Position numbers and translations under genes: made by a program. Below the pieces are notes generated by a model. The model made no database searches, had not been told where the DNA came from, and saw only the letters and a program-made list of their open reading frames with translations. DNA of 64,000 bases, taken from the NCBI GenBank assembly GCA_030704615.1, contig CM060731.1:74196756-74260755 (forward strand), written 5' to 3'. The first letter of the stretch is position 1. Each line of letters starts with the position of its first letter. Source of the stretch: Takakia lepidozioides (Eukaryota; Streptophyta; Takakiopsida; Takakiales; Takakiaceae). This document shows positions 21,230 through 31,433 of the stretch, in pieces.

Positions 21230-22672
21230 TTATGCTAACTTGGATTTATCTGCAGCAGATAGGGCACAGAGTATATTTCTCAAGAGAGCATTAAATCTTG
21301 CTTCGTTTATCTCTGGAGTGTGTGTTTTTTTTTCAAAGAGTTGTCTGAAGAAGCCGGCTGCAATGGTGGCCATCTTCTTCGGGACAACACTTGGAATGCC
21401 AGCATCATCACGCAAAGAGGGGATCAAAGTAGAAGCACGACGCTGAGCAGCTTTAACAAAGAAATATTTAGACATTTTTTCCCCCTTCAGCGACCAATTT
21501 ACCCCTGCCTTGACCCTAATGAACTGCTCCCTGGAATGTAACAACAAAGAGAGATTCTTCTTGGCTGTTTTGTAGGAGATCATGGTTTGAGGGTCATCTC
21601 TACCTTCTTGAAGCTGGTACTGACAGACATGAAGGCATTTTGTGAGTGCCCTCTCTTTTCTGGAGGTGTCTTCGGCCTTTTTCCTAGACAATTCCTGACA
21701 GATGCCTCTCAACTTCTGTAGCTTGGATAGAAAGAGGAGAGTGGGAGAGGTGAAAGGTAGGTCAGCAGAGGACCAAACTCTTTGCAGCTCTAGAACAACC
21801 TCTGGGTCTTTGAGGAGGGAGGGGTTGAGCTTAAAGAAACCCCTACCCTTTGCTCTTGTCCCCGGGGTGTGTAAAGAGAGATTGACAATGGAGTGGTCAA
21901 AACCAGGAGGCACTGGGGCCAAAGGGGATCTGACAGTCCAATTTAACAGGTGCTCAGAGTAATAGATTCTATCTAGACGAGCCAGGGAGAGATTTGGAGA
22001 CTCCCTGTTATTAGACCATGTAAATTTCAGCTCTCCCTCAGCTGGGGTGGTGGCGTCCAGCAAACCCACCGCCATGCATAGAGAGTCCCAAGAGTCTCTT
22101 TCAGCAACAGACAGGCCATGAACATTAGAACCGAAGCGATCATTATCAAACTCCACCATGTTAAAATCCCCACCCACAATCCAATGTTGGATGTCACCAA
22201 GCTGCAACATTTTCAATCTTATAAGAGACCACAGCTCTATACGTTTCTCCTCACCATTGGGAGCATAAACATTTAACACCCCCACACTCCCAATCGCTGG
22301 ACCCATATGCAGAACGACTAGTTGAACCCTACCCTGAAGCCATATGTCATTAGAAAGAACAGAGGGCCCCAAGGAGGGGGAAATAAAAATTGCTGTGCCA
22401 CCTCTAGTGTCAATGATCATGGGGTTCCAGAATGCGGAGGCAGGAGGCCACATAGAAGTCCCCACAGATGCAATTTTGGCTTGGTCGAGCTTATGCTCTT
22501 GGAGAAAGATTAGAGAATATTTGTTTATGAGATTGGAGGCCCATCTTCTGATTCTGGCCCTTTTTGGGGCTGAGTGATCAGATCCAATGCCACGGATATT
22601 CCACGTAGAAAGGTAGAAATTCATTGTACTGCCAGGGTAAGGCCCGCGTTGATCTCGCAATTTGATGGCCAT
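21230..22672 (-). pseudogene. LINE ORF2 apurinic-type endonuclease domain
   Basis: A single open frame of 480 codons with the exonuclease III-like signature: STWNIRGIG, IFLQEHKL, GGTAIFI, VLNVYAPNG, WIVGGDFNMV, FTWSNNRES, LARLDRIYYS and PGFDHSIVNLS. The catalytic Asn, Glu, Asp and His residues of APE-type endonucleases all appear present. In intact elements this domain nicks the target. The frame ends at a TAG just before the RT, where further coding sequence resumes in the same frame, so a single nonsense change truncates it. Confidence 0.88.
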
Positions 22673-22779
22673 GTAGGTAAGAATTTGAATTTAGTCCTTT
22701 TGTCTCAGGGTTGCAGCGTATTTATCCATTTAAAACCAGCAGGAGGTGGCAGTAAATCAGGTAGGTTCCACACAAAGAC

Positions 22780-23493
22780 CTATCTCGACTTCTTTCTTTT
22801 GCTGAGACATCCCAGTTCCAGGAATTGGTTCCTGCTATCTGTTAGCATAGAAAGATCTGACAGGGAGAGATGCCAAGAGAGCATTGAAGAGAGGTAGTCA
22901 ACAACAAATTTTGAACACAAGATGTTGTATGATTCACACCATCCTGGTAGAATTTTAAGGGCAAGCTGTTGATGCTCCAGCACAAGGGTCCAGCCACGAT
23001 TCCTGTTTGTCTCATCATGCACAAAGAAGATGAGTGGAGAGGGAGAAGAAGCATGAGGAAACATGCTTACCGGTGGGGGTGAGTCCACAGTTTCCTCGGG
23101 CTGTCCCATTTCTTCAAAGCATTTGCTAGCTGCATTGGATGAGAACAACATGTCAGTGTCGTTATACAAGATTATTGCTCTGTTTGTGGGCTCCACCTCC
23201 CGGGAGATGTTGCTCTCTTGGACTGCCTGGTCTGCCAGGCCCTTGAGCTTTTGTAGGCTTGTAAGTTCAGCCACCATGCGCTGCCCTTCTTCCATGATTA
23301 AGGAGCTACGAGCCCAGGTGTTTGGGTCCTTCACCCTGCAAGGCAAGCCAAAGGCGTCTACCCACAGCCCTTTGTTTGGTTTGACCGTTATGTGCAAGTC
23401 TTTGAAATGGAAGATCGGAAGCACATGTACCACCGCCAGATTAACAAGGGCATTGTTGTTTTCAACCATAATGCCTATGTTGTGGGCGTGAGA
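22780..23493 (-). pseudogene. LINE ORF1 C-terminal part
   Basis: An open frame from the CACTA-type end at 23494 down to 22780 (SHAHNIGIMVENNNALVN; FKDLHITVKPNKGLWVDAF; SWHLSLSDLSML). Its position upstream of the endonuclease and the presence of an ORF1 N-terminus at 40.2-41.2 kb suggest it is the distal part of ORF1. No domain is recognised in this portion. Confidence 0.5.
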
Positions 23494-24605
23494 CACTAGA
23501 AGAAAAACGCGGAATAACCACTCTGTTAACCATTCATTTTGAGTGGTAAAAGACACTAAACCACTCTGGCCCTAGAATGATGAAGAACCAGTGCATTAGG
23601 ACATGTGAGTGGTAAAAGACATTACGTGGCACCGGTGGTTAAGGACAGTGGTTCGAACCACTCACGTCCGGGTCCACCTGTTAGCTGACGTGTCACTGAG
23701 GTAAACCAACCACTTATGACGTGTCACAGTGGTAAACTGACGTGTCATAGTGGTAAAGTAACCACTTCCGTTTTGTAGTGGAGATGTGTAAGCCGGTGGT
23801 CCGTGGATGATATTGGAGATTATGTCGACACGTGGCGACACTCTCAGCATGGTCACGTGTCACGTGTCGTGTGTCAGTGCTACGAAATGGATGGAGTGAA
23901 AAATTCAATGACTTCCGAAACCACTTGTTGAGTGACCACAAAATGACTCACAGAGTCATTCTATGAAAACTGAGAATATACAATATCACTCACAGAATGG
24001 GTATGTGAGTGGATGACGTCTCTCAGCATGTCATTGGAATGATTACCCACAGAGTGGTGTGTAAGCTATTTGAGTCATTCATGGTGTCTCTCTGAGTGGG
24101 AACTATGGATTTGAGTCATTACCAACAGAGTGGTGTGTAAGTGATTAGGAATACCACTGGAGGAATTCATACCACTAGTACAGTAATATATATGTAACTA
24201 CTTATACCACTATACAAGTGATAATGTACGCAATTGTGTGCATTTGGCTACTCCCACGGTTTTAAATTATACCACTATTACAGTGATGTGCAAGTGATTA
24301 TGAACATGACTAGAGGAACACATACCACTAGTGTAGTGTTTAAAGAAGTACCATTGGGGATTCAAGCTCCACAAAATAGAATAGAATCCCAGAGAGTTAA
24401 GTGCTGGAACACTGTCAACAAAATCCAGCCATGATAAAAACACTAGGCCTAACTTCTACACGGCGTCTCCGCATGCATGCTAGGACCGGCCAGATCCTCA
24501 CGGACTTTTTTCCAAACATCTCCCTCTCTCTATCTCACTAGAAGAAAAACGCAGAATAACCACTGGCCCCCTTAACCACTATTGTCTTTTATCACTCTAT
24601 AAATC
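23494..24605. mobile_element. CACTA-type terminal and subterminal DNA, left side
   Basis: Two CACTA-type ends, CACTAGAAGAAAAACGC, occur at 23494 and 24536. Between them AGTGGT/ACCACT motifs recur in both orientations, as in CACTA subterminal regions. A TAGTG end (TTCCGTTTTGTAGTG, to 23781) could close a roughly 290-bp element from 23494. Tandem-like ACAGAGTGGTGTGTAAG motifs occur at 24045 and 24129. The LTR retrotransposon is inserted at 24606. No transposase is visible here. Confidence 0.5.
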
Positions 24606-25121
24606 TGTCGTGCGCATACATATCGCTACACAACTACATCGCTGTCCAAAACCACACAACACATGTGCACACCACACACTAGTATACCACTAGTCTACCA
24701 CTAGTCCAGCCACTAGTCCAACCACTAGGCTACAACTAGTCAGTCACTAGGCTGCCACTACGCTGCCCACTATGGCAGTCACTAGTCCACACAATGATAA
24801 AGAAGAAGAATACAAGCACAAGCTCATGCGGGCTCACAAAGCTGAAGCATAAACTCATGCATATATAACCTCATCACTCAAATACAAGTCAAGCCAAGTG
24901 CACCCCACGCCATGGGGAATCCACACTACGGCGCCATAGCTAGGCGCGGTGAGGCTCAACTCGAGAAAGATGAGCCTCCCGCGCTTGCCGTGAAGATAAC
25001 CACTCCAGGGCCTAAATCTGCCTTGACCCCTGGATTGACACTTGGGCCAATCCCAAATATCAATATGTAAAAACTAGCTATTTCCTAGCTAGTTTCACAC
25101 TAGTGGTAAAATAACTTGACA
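24606..25121 (-). repeat. Outer 3' LTR blocks of the DNMT retrotransposon (189-bp A block plus 327-bp B block)
   Basis: Block A (24606-24794) begins TGTCGTGCGC on the plus strand; block B (24795-25121) runs from TGATAAAG to CTTGACA. B is identical by eye to 36093-36419. A recurs at 25124-25312. Read on the sense strand, this 516-bp unit starts TGTCAAG and ends CACGACA, matching inverted ends next to the target duplication. B contains a hairpin-forming GAGGCTCA/TGAGCCTC pair at 24951-24978. Confidence 0.85.
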
Positions 25122-25330
25122 GCTGTCGTGCGCATACATATCGCTACACAACTACATCGCTGTCCAAAACCACACAACACATGTGCACACCACACACTAG
25201 TATACCACTAGTCTACCACTAGTCCAGCCACTAGTCCAACCACTAGGCTACAACTAGTCAGTCACTAGGCTGCCACTACGCTGCCCACTATGGCAGTCAC
25301 TAGTCCACACAATCGCCCCCTAGCTGGTGC
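25122..25330 (-). repeat. Second A block and polypurine tract
   Basis: The 189-bp A block (25124-25312) is an exact-looking second copy of 24606-24794, joined to B by GC. On the sense strand it is preceded by AGCTAGGGGGCGAT, a good polypurine tract for plus-strand priming, followed by TGTGTGG. This suggests the RT-defined LTR begins here and runs A-gc-B to 24795 (517 bp). Confidence 0.75.
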
Positions 25331-25570
25331 TTAGGTCCCTCTAAGTCCAGGTAGCCACAAGATGTGATAGTGACCATAGCCTCACTAAGTCCTCCACCAC
25401 TATCCCTACTACACTCAAACTCGATAGATCAAGAGGCCGGGTGCAAGAGTTGCCCCATCGTTAGTCGCCGTCTTGCAACCTGTGAACTTGAGCTTGGGAT
25501 CTCATGTATTGACTCCTATGAGCTTGGCCTCCCATGTCTTGTTAGCTGCCTCCAGTCATGTCCACTGCCA

Positions 25571-26455
25571 CTATCCCAAGCAGTGTGGACACAACCAATC
25601 TCCGTCAGGAACCTTCTCAAGAGGTGGTGTCAAGCATCCCATATGCCAACCCCTTGAGCACCGATCACACACCAGCATGGTGGCTGCCCCTTTGGCAGAC
25701 CCACAGAGCATGCACCTCAAACCTGCAGGTACCACTGCCAAGTTTGGGTCAACTCTGCCATCGACATTGGGAAGGTGACATGGCGCACAATTACGCACAT
25801 GGTCTTTCCAAGTCATGCCATCCCGACCCTCTAAGATCAGGACCCCTGAGGGCAACACCTCTCGAACCCTCAGAATAACACGCCCTGCAGTAACATCCAG
25901 AGTCGTAGGAGCAGTCTGCTGCAAATAAACATAGTCACCAGGGCTAAACCTCCGAACCCCAGGACGATATCCTCCACCACGTATAGTGGCATACCTCAAC
26001 GTATCACGGTGCTGTGCAATGGCAAGGTTCTCAAAAGCCATGGGCATGACTTTCTTGAACAACTCTGCACGCTGATCACATGCACGTACCCACACGTCCG
26101 GATCGTCAAGGTTAAGGACTTGAGCAGTGTCCCTACGAATGGCTGCAGGCAAATCCGGCTCTCGGCCAAAGAGAAGGAAATATGGTGAGAAGGAGGCAAG
26201 TGATGCTTGTTTGCTGAACCTGTAGCCCATGGCTAACCAAGGAACCTGAAGATCCCAATCTCCTAGGTGTCCCTTCTGCAAGCCATACTTGCGCAAACCC
26301 CTCTTCACCGTCTGAACAACTCTCTCTGCTAAGCCATCGGCCTCAGGATGATCCCGAGAAGTGGTGCGGTGGTCTATCAAGGCTTTATCACACAAAGCCT
26401 GAAACTCCCCAAGAACTCTCTCCCTTGGTCCGTGAGTACCTCAGCTGGAGCACCA
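25571..26455 (-). CDS. Integrase C-terminal half ending in a PHD finger (frameshifted from pol)
   Basis: Continues the integrase core: the second catalytic Asp (LTDQGREF, near 26440) is in one frame and the rest from 26395 in another, each switch falling at a T or G homopolymer. The catalytic Glu lies in EADGLAERVVQTVKRGLRKY. A GPY-like stretch follows (RRFSPGDYVYLQQ; GRVILRVREVLPSGVLILEG). The last 47 codons (25714-25574) form a PHD zinc finger: CMLC, CDRC, then H and C in GWHMGC, then WLCPHC, a full C4HC3 set. PHD fingers commonly read histone H3 tails. Here it occupies the place of the chromodomain of chromoviruses and may steer integration (inference). Confidence 0.85.
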
Positions 26456-28694
26456 AATCGGCTAAGCACACGATCAAAAAGAATGCATACGCAGCCCCCT
26501 CACTAGCCTTGTCAGGCAATGGAACCAACTCAATCCACTTGGAGAAGTGCTCCACCATCACCAACACATATCTGTGGTGGCGCATAGTCAGTGGCAACGG
26601 TCCTGCGAAGTCAAGACTCCACCTGTAGCCCAATCCCATGATAGGTAAAGGATGCAACTGTGGTGTAGGGGCGTTGAATGAAGCACGCACCCTGTCACAC
26701 ACCATGCACCTAGCCACAAACTGTTGCACCTCTGTATGCATACCACGCCACCAATACTGCCCCTGCAGTAAACTGTGAGTGCGTCGCACTCCAAAATGCC
26801 CCAACTCCTCATGGGCATGCCGCACTAACCGTGCACGCTGTGTGGGGTGAGGCACAATCCTCACCCGACCATCCTCCCACACTCGAAGTAGGTGTATCCC
26901 CTCCCACTTGAACCTCTTGGCTCGTTGCAGGATCCGATCCCTCTCCCTGGCAGTCACAATGGCTGCCGTGTCTCCCGTGCGGAGGTAGTCCAACACAGCC
27001 GAATCCTCATGTATATCTCTGGCACCACCTAGCTCATCACTAGCCTCAGGGTCCTCAGACACTCCGTCTACAGTCATCCCTGTTGTAGGTCCAATCTGAC
27101 CTCCCGATGCCAAGATACACAAAAATGCAGATGCGTGCCATCCCGGCACCATCTCCTCGTCCGTCTCACCATGCCACCGAGCTCCAGTGTCATCCTGCTG
27201 GCTCATGCATGGATTGCGACTCAATCCATCCGCATCCCGATTGACCAAACCCGGTCGATGCACAACCTGAAAGTCATACTCCTGGAGTATAAGTGCCCAC
27301 CGTGCAAGCTTCCCTGTAAGCTTGTCTGACTCCATCAACCACTTGAGTGGCTGGTGATCCGTGACAAAGGTGAAAAGATTGCCGTATAGATAGCACCTGA
27401 AGTGTGCCACGGCCCACACTGCAGCTAAGCACTCTCCCTCATATGAGCTGTACTTAGCCTCTGCAGCGTTGTTCGAGCGGCTAGCGTAAGCCACTACGAA
27501 CTCTCTTCCCTCATCATCCACCTGTGTGAGCACCGCTCCAAGCCCCAGCATGCTCCAATCCGTATGCAGCTGAAAGGGACGCCCCCTGATAGGTCGTCTC
27601 AAGATAGGCGCCGAGGTCAACCTCGCCTTGAGCTCTTGAAAAGCTCGTTCCTGCTCATCTTCCCACTGCCACTCCTGGTCCACCTTGGTCAGCTTGGTTA
27701 GAGCCTTTGCAATGGTACTAAATCCCTTGACAAACCGTCTATAATAGTTTGCCAACCCCATGAAAGCTCGAACTCGGCTCACATCCGTGGGGCGTGGAAT
27801 TTGTGCAATGGCCTCTACCTTAGTCTGCTGTACCCCCAATCCTCCAGGATATATCATGTGACCCAGATACTCAATCTGGTTGTGGAAAAACTTGCACTTC
27901 CCCGGATGCAACTTCAATCCGTGCGCTCTCAAGCGCTCCAATACCACCTGAAGGTGTCTCTCATGCTCCTCCATCGTAACACTAAAGATGATGATGTCAT
28001 CTATGTAGCACCGAGCAAAGTCCACCCCTGCTAGAATCCTATCCATGACTCTCTGAAACTCTGCAGGAGCATTCTTAAGCCCAAATGGTAAGAACCGCCA
28101 CTGATATAGGCAATCCTTGCCGTGTTCATTGATCCCCCAGAATGTCGTCTTCTGCTTGTCCGCCTTCTTGATTGGCAACTGGTGATATCCGGATCGTAAA
28201 TCCAAAGTGCTAAAGGCCTTAGCATGCCCGATGGCATCAAAGATCTCCTCTGGTGTTGGCATGGCATACTTATCGGACTTGGTCTGACGATTTACAGGCC
28301 GGTAATCACCGCACATACGTCTCTCCGTCCAATTGCCATAGACATCCTTCTTGGCTGGCATCACTGTGGCTGAAGCATACTCTCCACCAGAGAGCTCCAC
28401 CAAACCTGCCTCCCAAAGATCTTGAGTCCTCATCTGAATCAAAGACCTCTCCATGTCACTGTATCTATAGGGTCTCCGAAAGATTGGCGTGTCAGTGGCC
28501 AACTCAATACGGATCTCTTGACCCTTCAGTGCTCCCAAGTCCTTCAAACTGAAGGCAAAGCAATTCCTGTAAGCCCTCAGGAACCGCCGTATACGTCGTC
28601 TCTCTCCTCCGGTGACAATGGGTCCAATGTCAGGCTCCCAATTGTCCTCCGTAACTACAACCTTAAGTCCAGTGGGCTTAGAGGTAGAGGACAC
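26388..28694 (-). CDS. Ty3 pol: reverse transcriptase, RNase H, integrase N-terminal half
   Basis: A clean frame of 768 codons counted from the GTG at 28694; no ATG is needed because the same frame is open upstream into the methyltransferase apart from one UAG. RT spans about residues 95-275 with MCGDYRPVN, STLDLRSGYHQ, FLPFGLKNAP and catalytic YIDD at 230-233. RNase H spans about 375-490 with HTDWSMLGLGAVLTQ, SYEGECLAAVWA and TDHQPLKWL. The integrase zinc-binding HHCC (HAHEELGHFGVRRTHS ... CMVC) and the first catalytic Asp (RWSLDFAGPLP) follow. It then shifts frame near 26450. Function: copy element RNA, degrade it and insert the cDNA. Confidence 0.95.
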   Translation of the reverse strand: MSSTSKPTGLKVVVTEDNWEPDIGPIVTGGERRRIRRFLRAYRNCFAFSLKDLGALKGQEIRIELATDTPIFRRPYRYSDMERSLIQMRTQDLWEAGLVELSGGEYASATVMPAKKDVYGNWTERRMCGDYRPVNRQTKSDKYAMPTPEEIFDAIGHAKAFSTLDLRSGYHQLPIKKADKQKTTFWGINEHGKDCLYQWRFLPFGLKNAPAEFQRVMDRILAGVDFARCYIDDIIIFSVTMEEHERHLQVVLERLRAHGLKLHPGKCKFFHNQIEYLGHMIYPGGLGVQQTKVEAIAQIPRPTDVSRVRAFMGLANYYRRFVKGFSTIAKALTKLTKVDQEWQWEDEQERAFQELKARLTSAPILRRPIRGRPFQLHTDWSMLGLGAVLTQVDDEGREFVVAYASRSNNAAEAKYSSYEGECLAAVWAVAHFRCYLYGNLFTFVTDHQPLKWLMESDKLTGKLARWALILQEYDFQVVHRPGLVNRDADGLSRNPCMSQQDDTGARWHGETDEEMVPGWHASAFLCILASGGQIGPTTGMTVDGVSEDPEASDELGGARDIHEDSAVLDYLRTGDTAAIVTARERDRILQRAKRFKWEGIHLLRVWEDGRVRIVPHPTQRARLVRHAHEELGHFGVRRTHSLLQGQYWWRGMHTEVQQFVARCMVCDRVRASFNAPTPQLHPLPIMGLGYRWSLDFAGPLPLTMRHHRYVLVMVEHFSKWIELVPLPDKASEGAAYAFFLIVCLADLVLQLRYSRTKGESSWGVSGFV

Positions 28695-28697
28695 GTC

Positions 28698-28709
28698 CCG
28701 TGGTTGCTA
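28698..28709 (-). promoter_or_regulatory. UAG stop between methyltransferase and RT in a CAR-YYA readthrough context
   Basis: The sense strand reads GCA GCA TAG CAA CCA CGG. UAG CAA CCA fits UAG-CAR-YYA, the tobamovirus-type context that supports translational readthrough and is reported for the plant retroelement SIRE1. Methyltransferase C-terminus and RT are in the same frame on either side, so suppression would give a DNMT-RT fusion while most ribosomes stop after DNMT. Functional readthrough is inference. Confidence 0.55.
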
Positions 28710-30055
28710 TGCTGCAACCTCTTGAGCAGTACTCCCTACCTGCTCAGTCAATGACAAGGCATCATCCTGCCCCATCATCTCATCCTTGAGGACCTCCTCA
28801 ACTTGAGAAGAATCCCCAACCTCATCCATCACAGCCGCCTTGGCTGCCAACTCCCTCTGAACCTCGAGCACCTCCCACGTGTGCCATGGATGCATGCACC
28901 CCGTGGTCCTCATATGCTCGCCCCCACTCACTGCCTGTACCGTCTCGGTAGGCAGAGAGACCATTGAGGGAAGTGTATTCCGCACTCTGCGTTGCTCAGC
29001 TAGAGCCAAGCTGATAATCCAGGTCAAGCAATTGAGATCCATTGCTTGCCCCAACACTTGACGACGTGATGCCTCAGAAAGAGACAACACCGCCGTGGTA
29101 CCAGTGGTAAAACCCATTGTCCGCTCACGCTCGTCAGCATTAGGCTCCACTAACTGCTGCAACTGAGCATCCCACAGGAGGCCAGGTCCACTATCCCGGA
29201 AAGCATGCGATCCTGGGAAGCTGAGCAGTGTAGGTAATGCTGCTCGTGGTTGACCCACCTTGTTGACCACTGCCAAAGGCGAACGGTCATCGTGTCTCAC
29301 ACGTTGAGACTGCCTCCCTGTGTCCAGAATGTTATCCACTGTGAGATGTGCTGGCCGCTGCACCCCATCAAATGCACGCTTGAGCAGTGCGGGTGGCATC
29401 ATGTTAGTCCACCATAGCCATGGACGATGAGCCCGTGACCCCACTGTAGCTGCATCCAACAACACTGCTGACCCAAGCCACGACCGGACTTGATGCACAC
29501 TGGCCATCACCCTGGCCCGAGAATGCCCATCAGTGGCACATTCTCCAAGATGTATGCTGGAGATACAGCTTGATGAAGCTGCAAGTGGCGCAAAACCCGC
29601 ACCATCTCCCAAAACAGACCCGACCTCGAGTCTCGCAATCCATTGCCATGCCCGGCTGATGAATGCCCTTGGCAGGGCCAACCTGCCACTACCAGATCAA
29701 TGGAGCCAACCCGCTCCAAATCCTGCGCCCCCAGCAACGAAATGTCTGCTGGCAAGGCCTGCTGATATCCACGAATTGTAGACACCGACAACACTCAGGG
29801 TACCGCTGCACCAACTGAGCAACATGGCGAAGTGAAACGCGTCGTGCAGTCTTATCCCTCTTCCACATACAGGTAACGCCGAACTCGTACACCTGCCTGT
29901 AACACAGCAGCCAATCCGGTGCTGATCCCGCCAAACAAGTCCAGAAGACAAATGCCTTCATCCGGAGACTGCCACACAATAGGTGTGGTGTCCAATGGAG
30001 ACAATTGAGGTGGTCCTGGTGCAATCCCCACATCTCCTCCTCTCCTGACGTACAA
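28707..30055 (-). CDS. Retrotransposon-encoded cytosine-5 DNA methyltransferase (frameshifted)
   Basis: Transfers methyl groups from S-adenosylmethionine to C5 of cytosine in DNA. Motifs in sense order: motif I CLLDLFGGISTGLAAVLQAG (from about 29947); KTARRVSLRHVAQLV; motif IV VVAGWPCQGHSSAGHGNGL with the catalytic Cys at about 29672; motif VI YILENVPLMG (ENV 29545-29537); motif VIII GSRAHRPWLWWTN; then ADERERTMGF and motif X LGQAMDLNCLTWI. Absence of a long target-recognition insert and the WTN/AHR signature favour a Dnmt3/DRM-like affinity over DNMT1/CMT (inference). Three small frame changes separate motifs I, IV-VI and VIII-X in this copy. It lies between protease and RT, and its last part is in frame with RT across a single UAG. 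Self-methylation of cDNA or counter-silencing are possible roles. Confidence 0.88.
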
Positions 30056-30232
30056 AAGCCTCCACCCAGGCTTGTTGGCACCCGTCGATCAGCATCCCGC
30101 TGCAAATCCTTGCTCGTGCCCCACAATGGAGTCTGAGCAACCATGGTAGGCAACTCCGCCATACCATACATGTCATCCTGCTCTCCCGGAGGTGGTACAT
30201 CCTCTGAATGAGCATTGCCCTCAAGCAACTCT

Positions 30233-30744
30233 CTAGGCCAATTCACTGCCGCTGTGAATGCTGCAAGTCGGCATCTTGCCTCGCTGGGCAACCGCAACTC
30301 CTCCTATGAACATCACAGGGAGCTGCACACGCCGGCCCTCCCCTGACTGCCATGCAGGCCTATAGGAAGCTGACTCCTCCCAAAAATCCAGGGTGAAGCC
30401 CATGGGGTACAACACTGCCCCACCAACCAGGACGTCGTATGAGACTGCGTCTGTCACAATGGCCTTGGCTCGCATCACTGAGCATCTATCGGGTTGATCC
30501 GGCCGTAGTCTGATAGCCAACTCATGCCGTGTCATGCCGCCGAGCCTGGCTCCGATCCTCCCAGAGACGTCTGTATCTGGAAAAGACAAGGCTCCATATC
30601 CGCCTCCGTGAGGTCCAAGCCTGCAATAGCAGCTCTGCCCAGCATCAGTGGCTGAGCTCCCGAGTCCAACAAGACTCGCAGTGGCCGGTACCTCTTGCCT
30701 GCCGGTCCACTCAAACAGAAAATGCCATCCTGGTTGTCTAACAT
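30233..30744 (-). pseudogene. Retroviral-type aspartic protease domain (frameshifted)
   Basis: The N-terminal half in one frame has the active-site triad in LLDSGAQPLMLGRAAI. The C-terminal half in another frame has KAIVTDAVSYDVLVGGAVL, the hydrophobic-Gly strand of retropepsins, and GFTLDFW. It would mature gag and pol. A frame change near 30550-30600 breaks it in this copy. Confidence 0.78.
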
Positions 30745-30800
30745 GACAACTCCAGGTGTCCCATGGCGCGCTCAATGGCTGGGCCTAGCTGGCAGCTCCA

Positions 30801-31430
30801 TCACCTGGCAGCTGCAGCTTGCCATGGGCGCCGCCGTGCAGTCTTAACCCTCAAATCCGAGGATCCCTCCGGCACTACACCTCCACTATCTCCGCAGAAG
30901 ATGAAGTAACCTCCCCTCTCACAGAGTGTAGCTGCCAGCCTGAACACCTCAGCTGGTCTTACCCCCGGCGTCGCAATCATGGTAGCCGAGAACAATGGAG
31001 CCTGGCACACAGATGTGGCGCGCCTAGCAGCACACTAGCTGCCGTAGCCTTGGCAACACTAGGTAGTGGTGCTACCCGTGTAGCTCTCCCCAATGGCATA
31101 GTAACCTCCGCCTCGGTAACAGTCGGGCGAGAACTAGGTGCCATGGATGGCGTCGACACTGTCTCCGCCAATGTGAATGACTGAGGAAGCCTAGCCTGAC
31201 GGCTTGCCTCCCCACGCTGTGGATCCAACTCCACCTCTGCACCTCGTGGCTCAGGAACTCGTGCTGCTCCTCGAGTCACGGCTGCAGCAGACTCCACCTG
31301 CACTAGTGGTAGTGCTGCTCCACACATGAATCCCATGCCTCCCATATCTCCTCCCTCAGGAGCAGGAGGTGGACCATCCGGCCTTAGAGAGCCGGTACCA
31401 CCTGAGCTGTAGCCATGGCAGCGAGCCTCT
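30801..31430 (-). other. Linker between gag and protease, alanine/proline-rich
   Basis: Open in alternating frames (31345-30977 and 31010-30801) with low-complexity A, P, V and R-rich sequence and no recognised domain. Probably the gag-protease spacer. Confidence 0.4.
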
Positions 31431-31433
31431 GCT

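Larger units (their letters stand above)
19274..23493 (-). mobile_element. Decayed LINE (non-LTR retrotransposon), 5' part displaced
   Basis: Reading the minus strand: the C-terminal part of ORF1 (23493-22780), then ORF2 with endonuclease (22672-21230), RT (21226-20000) and a post-RT domain to 19274. The 5' part of ORF1 is missing here and a fragment with the expected N-terminal ORF1 domains lies at 40205-41207, so later insertions probably split one element. No poly-A tract or target duplication is visible at the 3' end. Confidence 0.8.
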
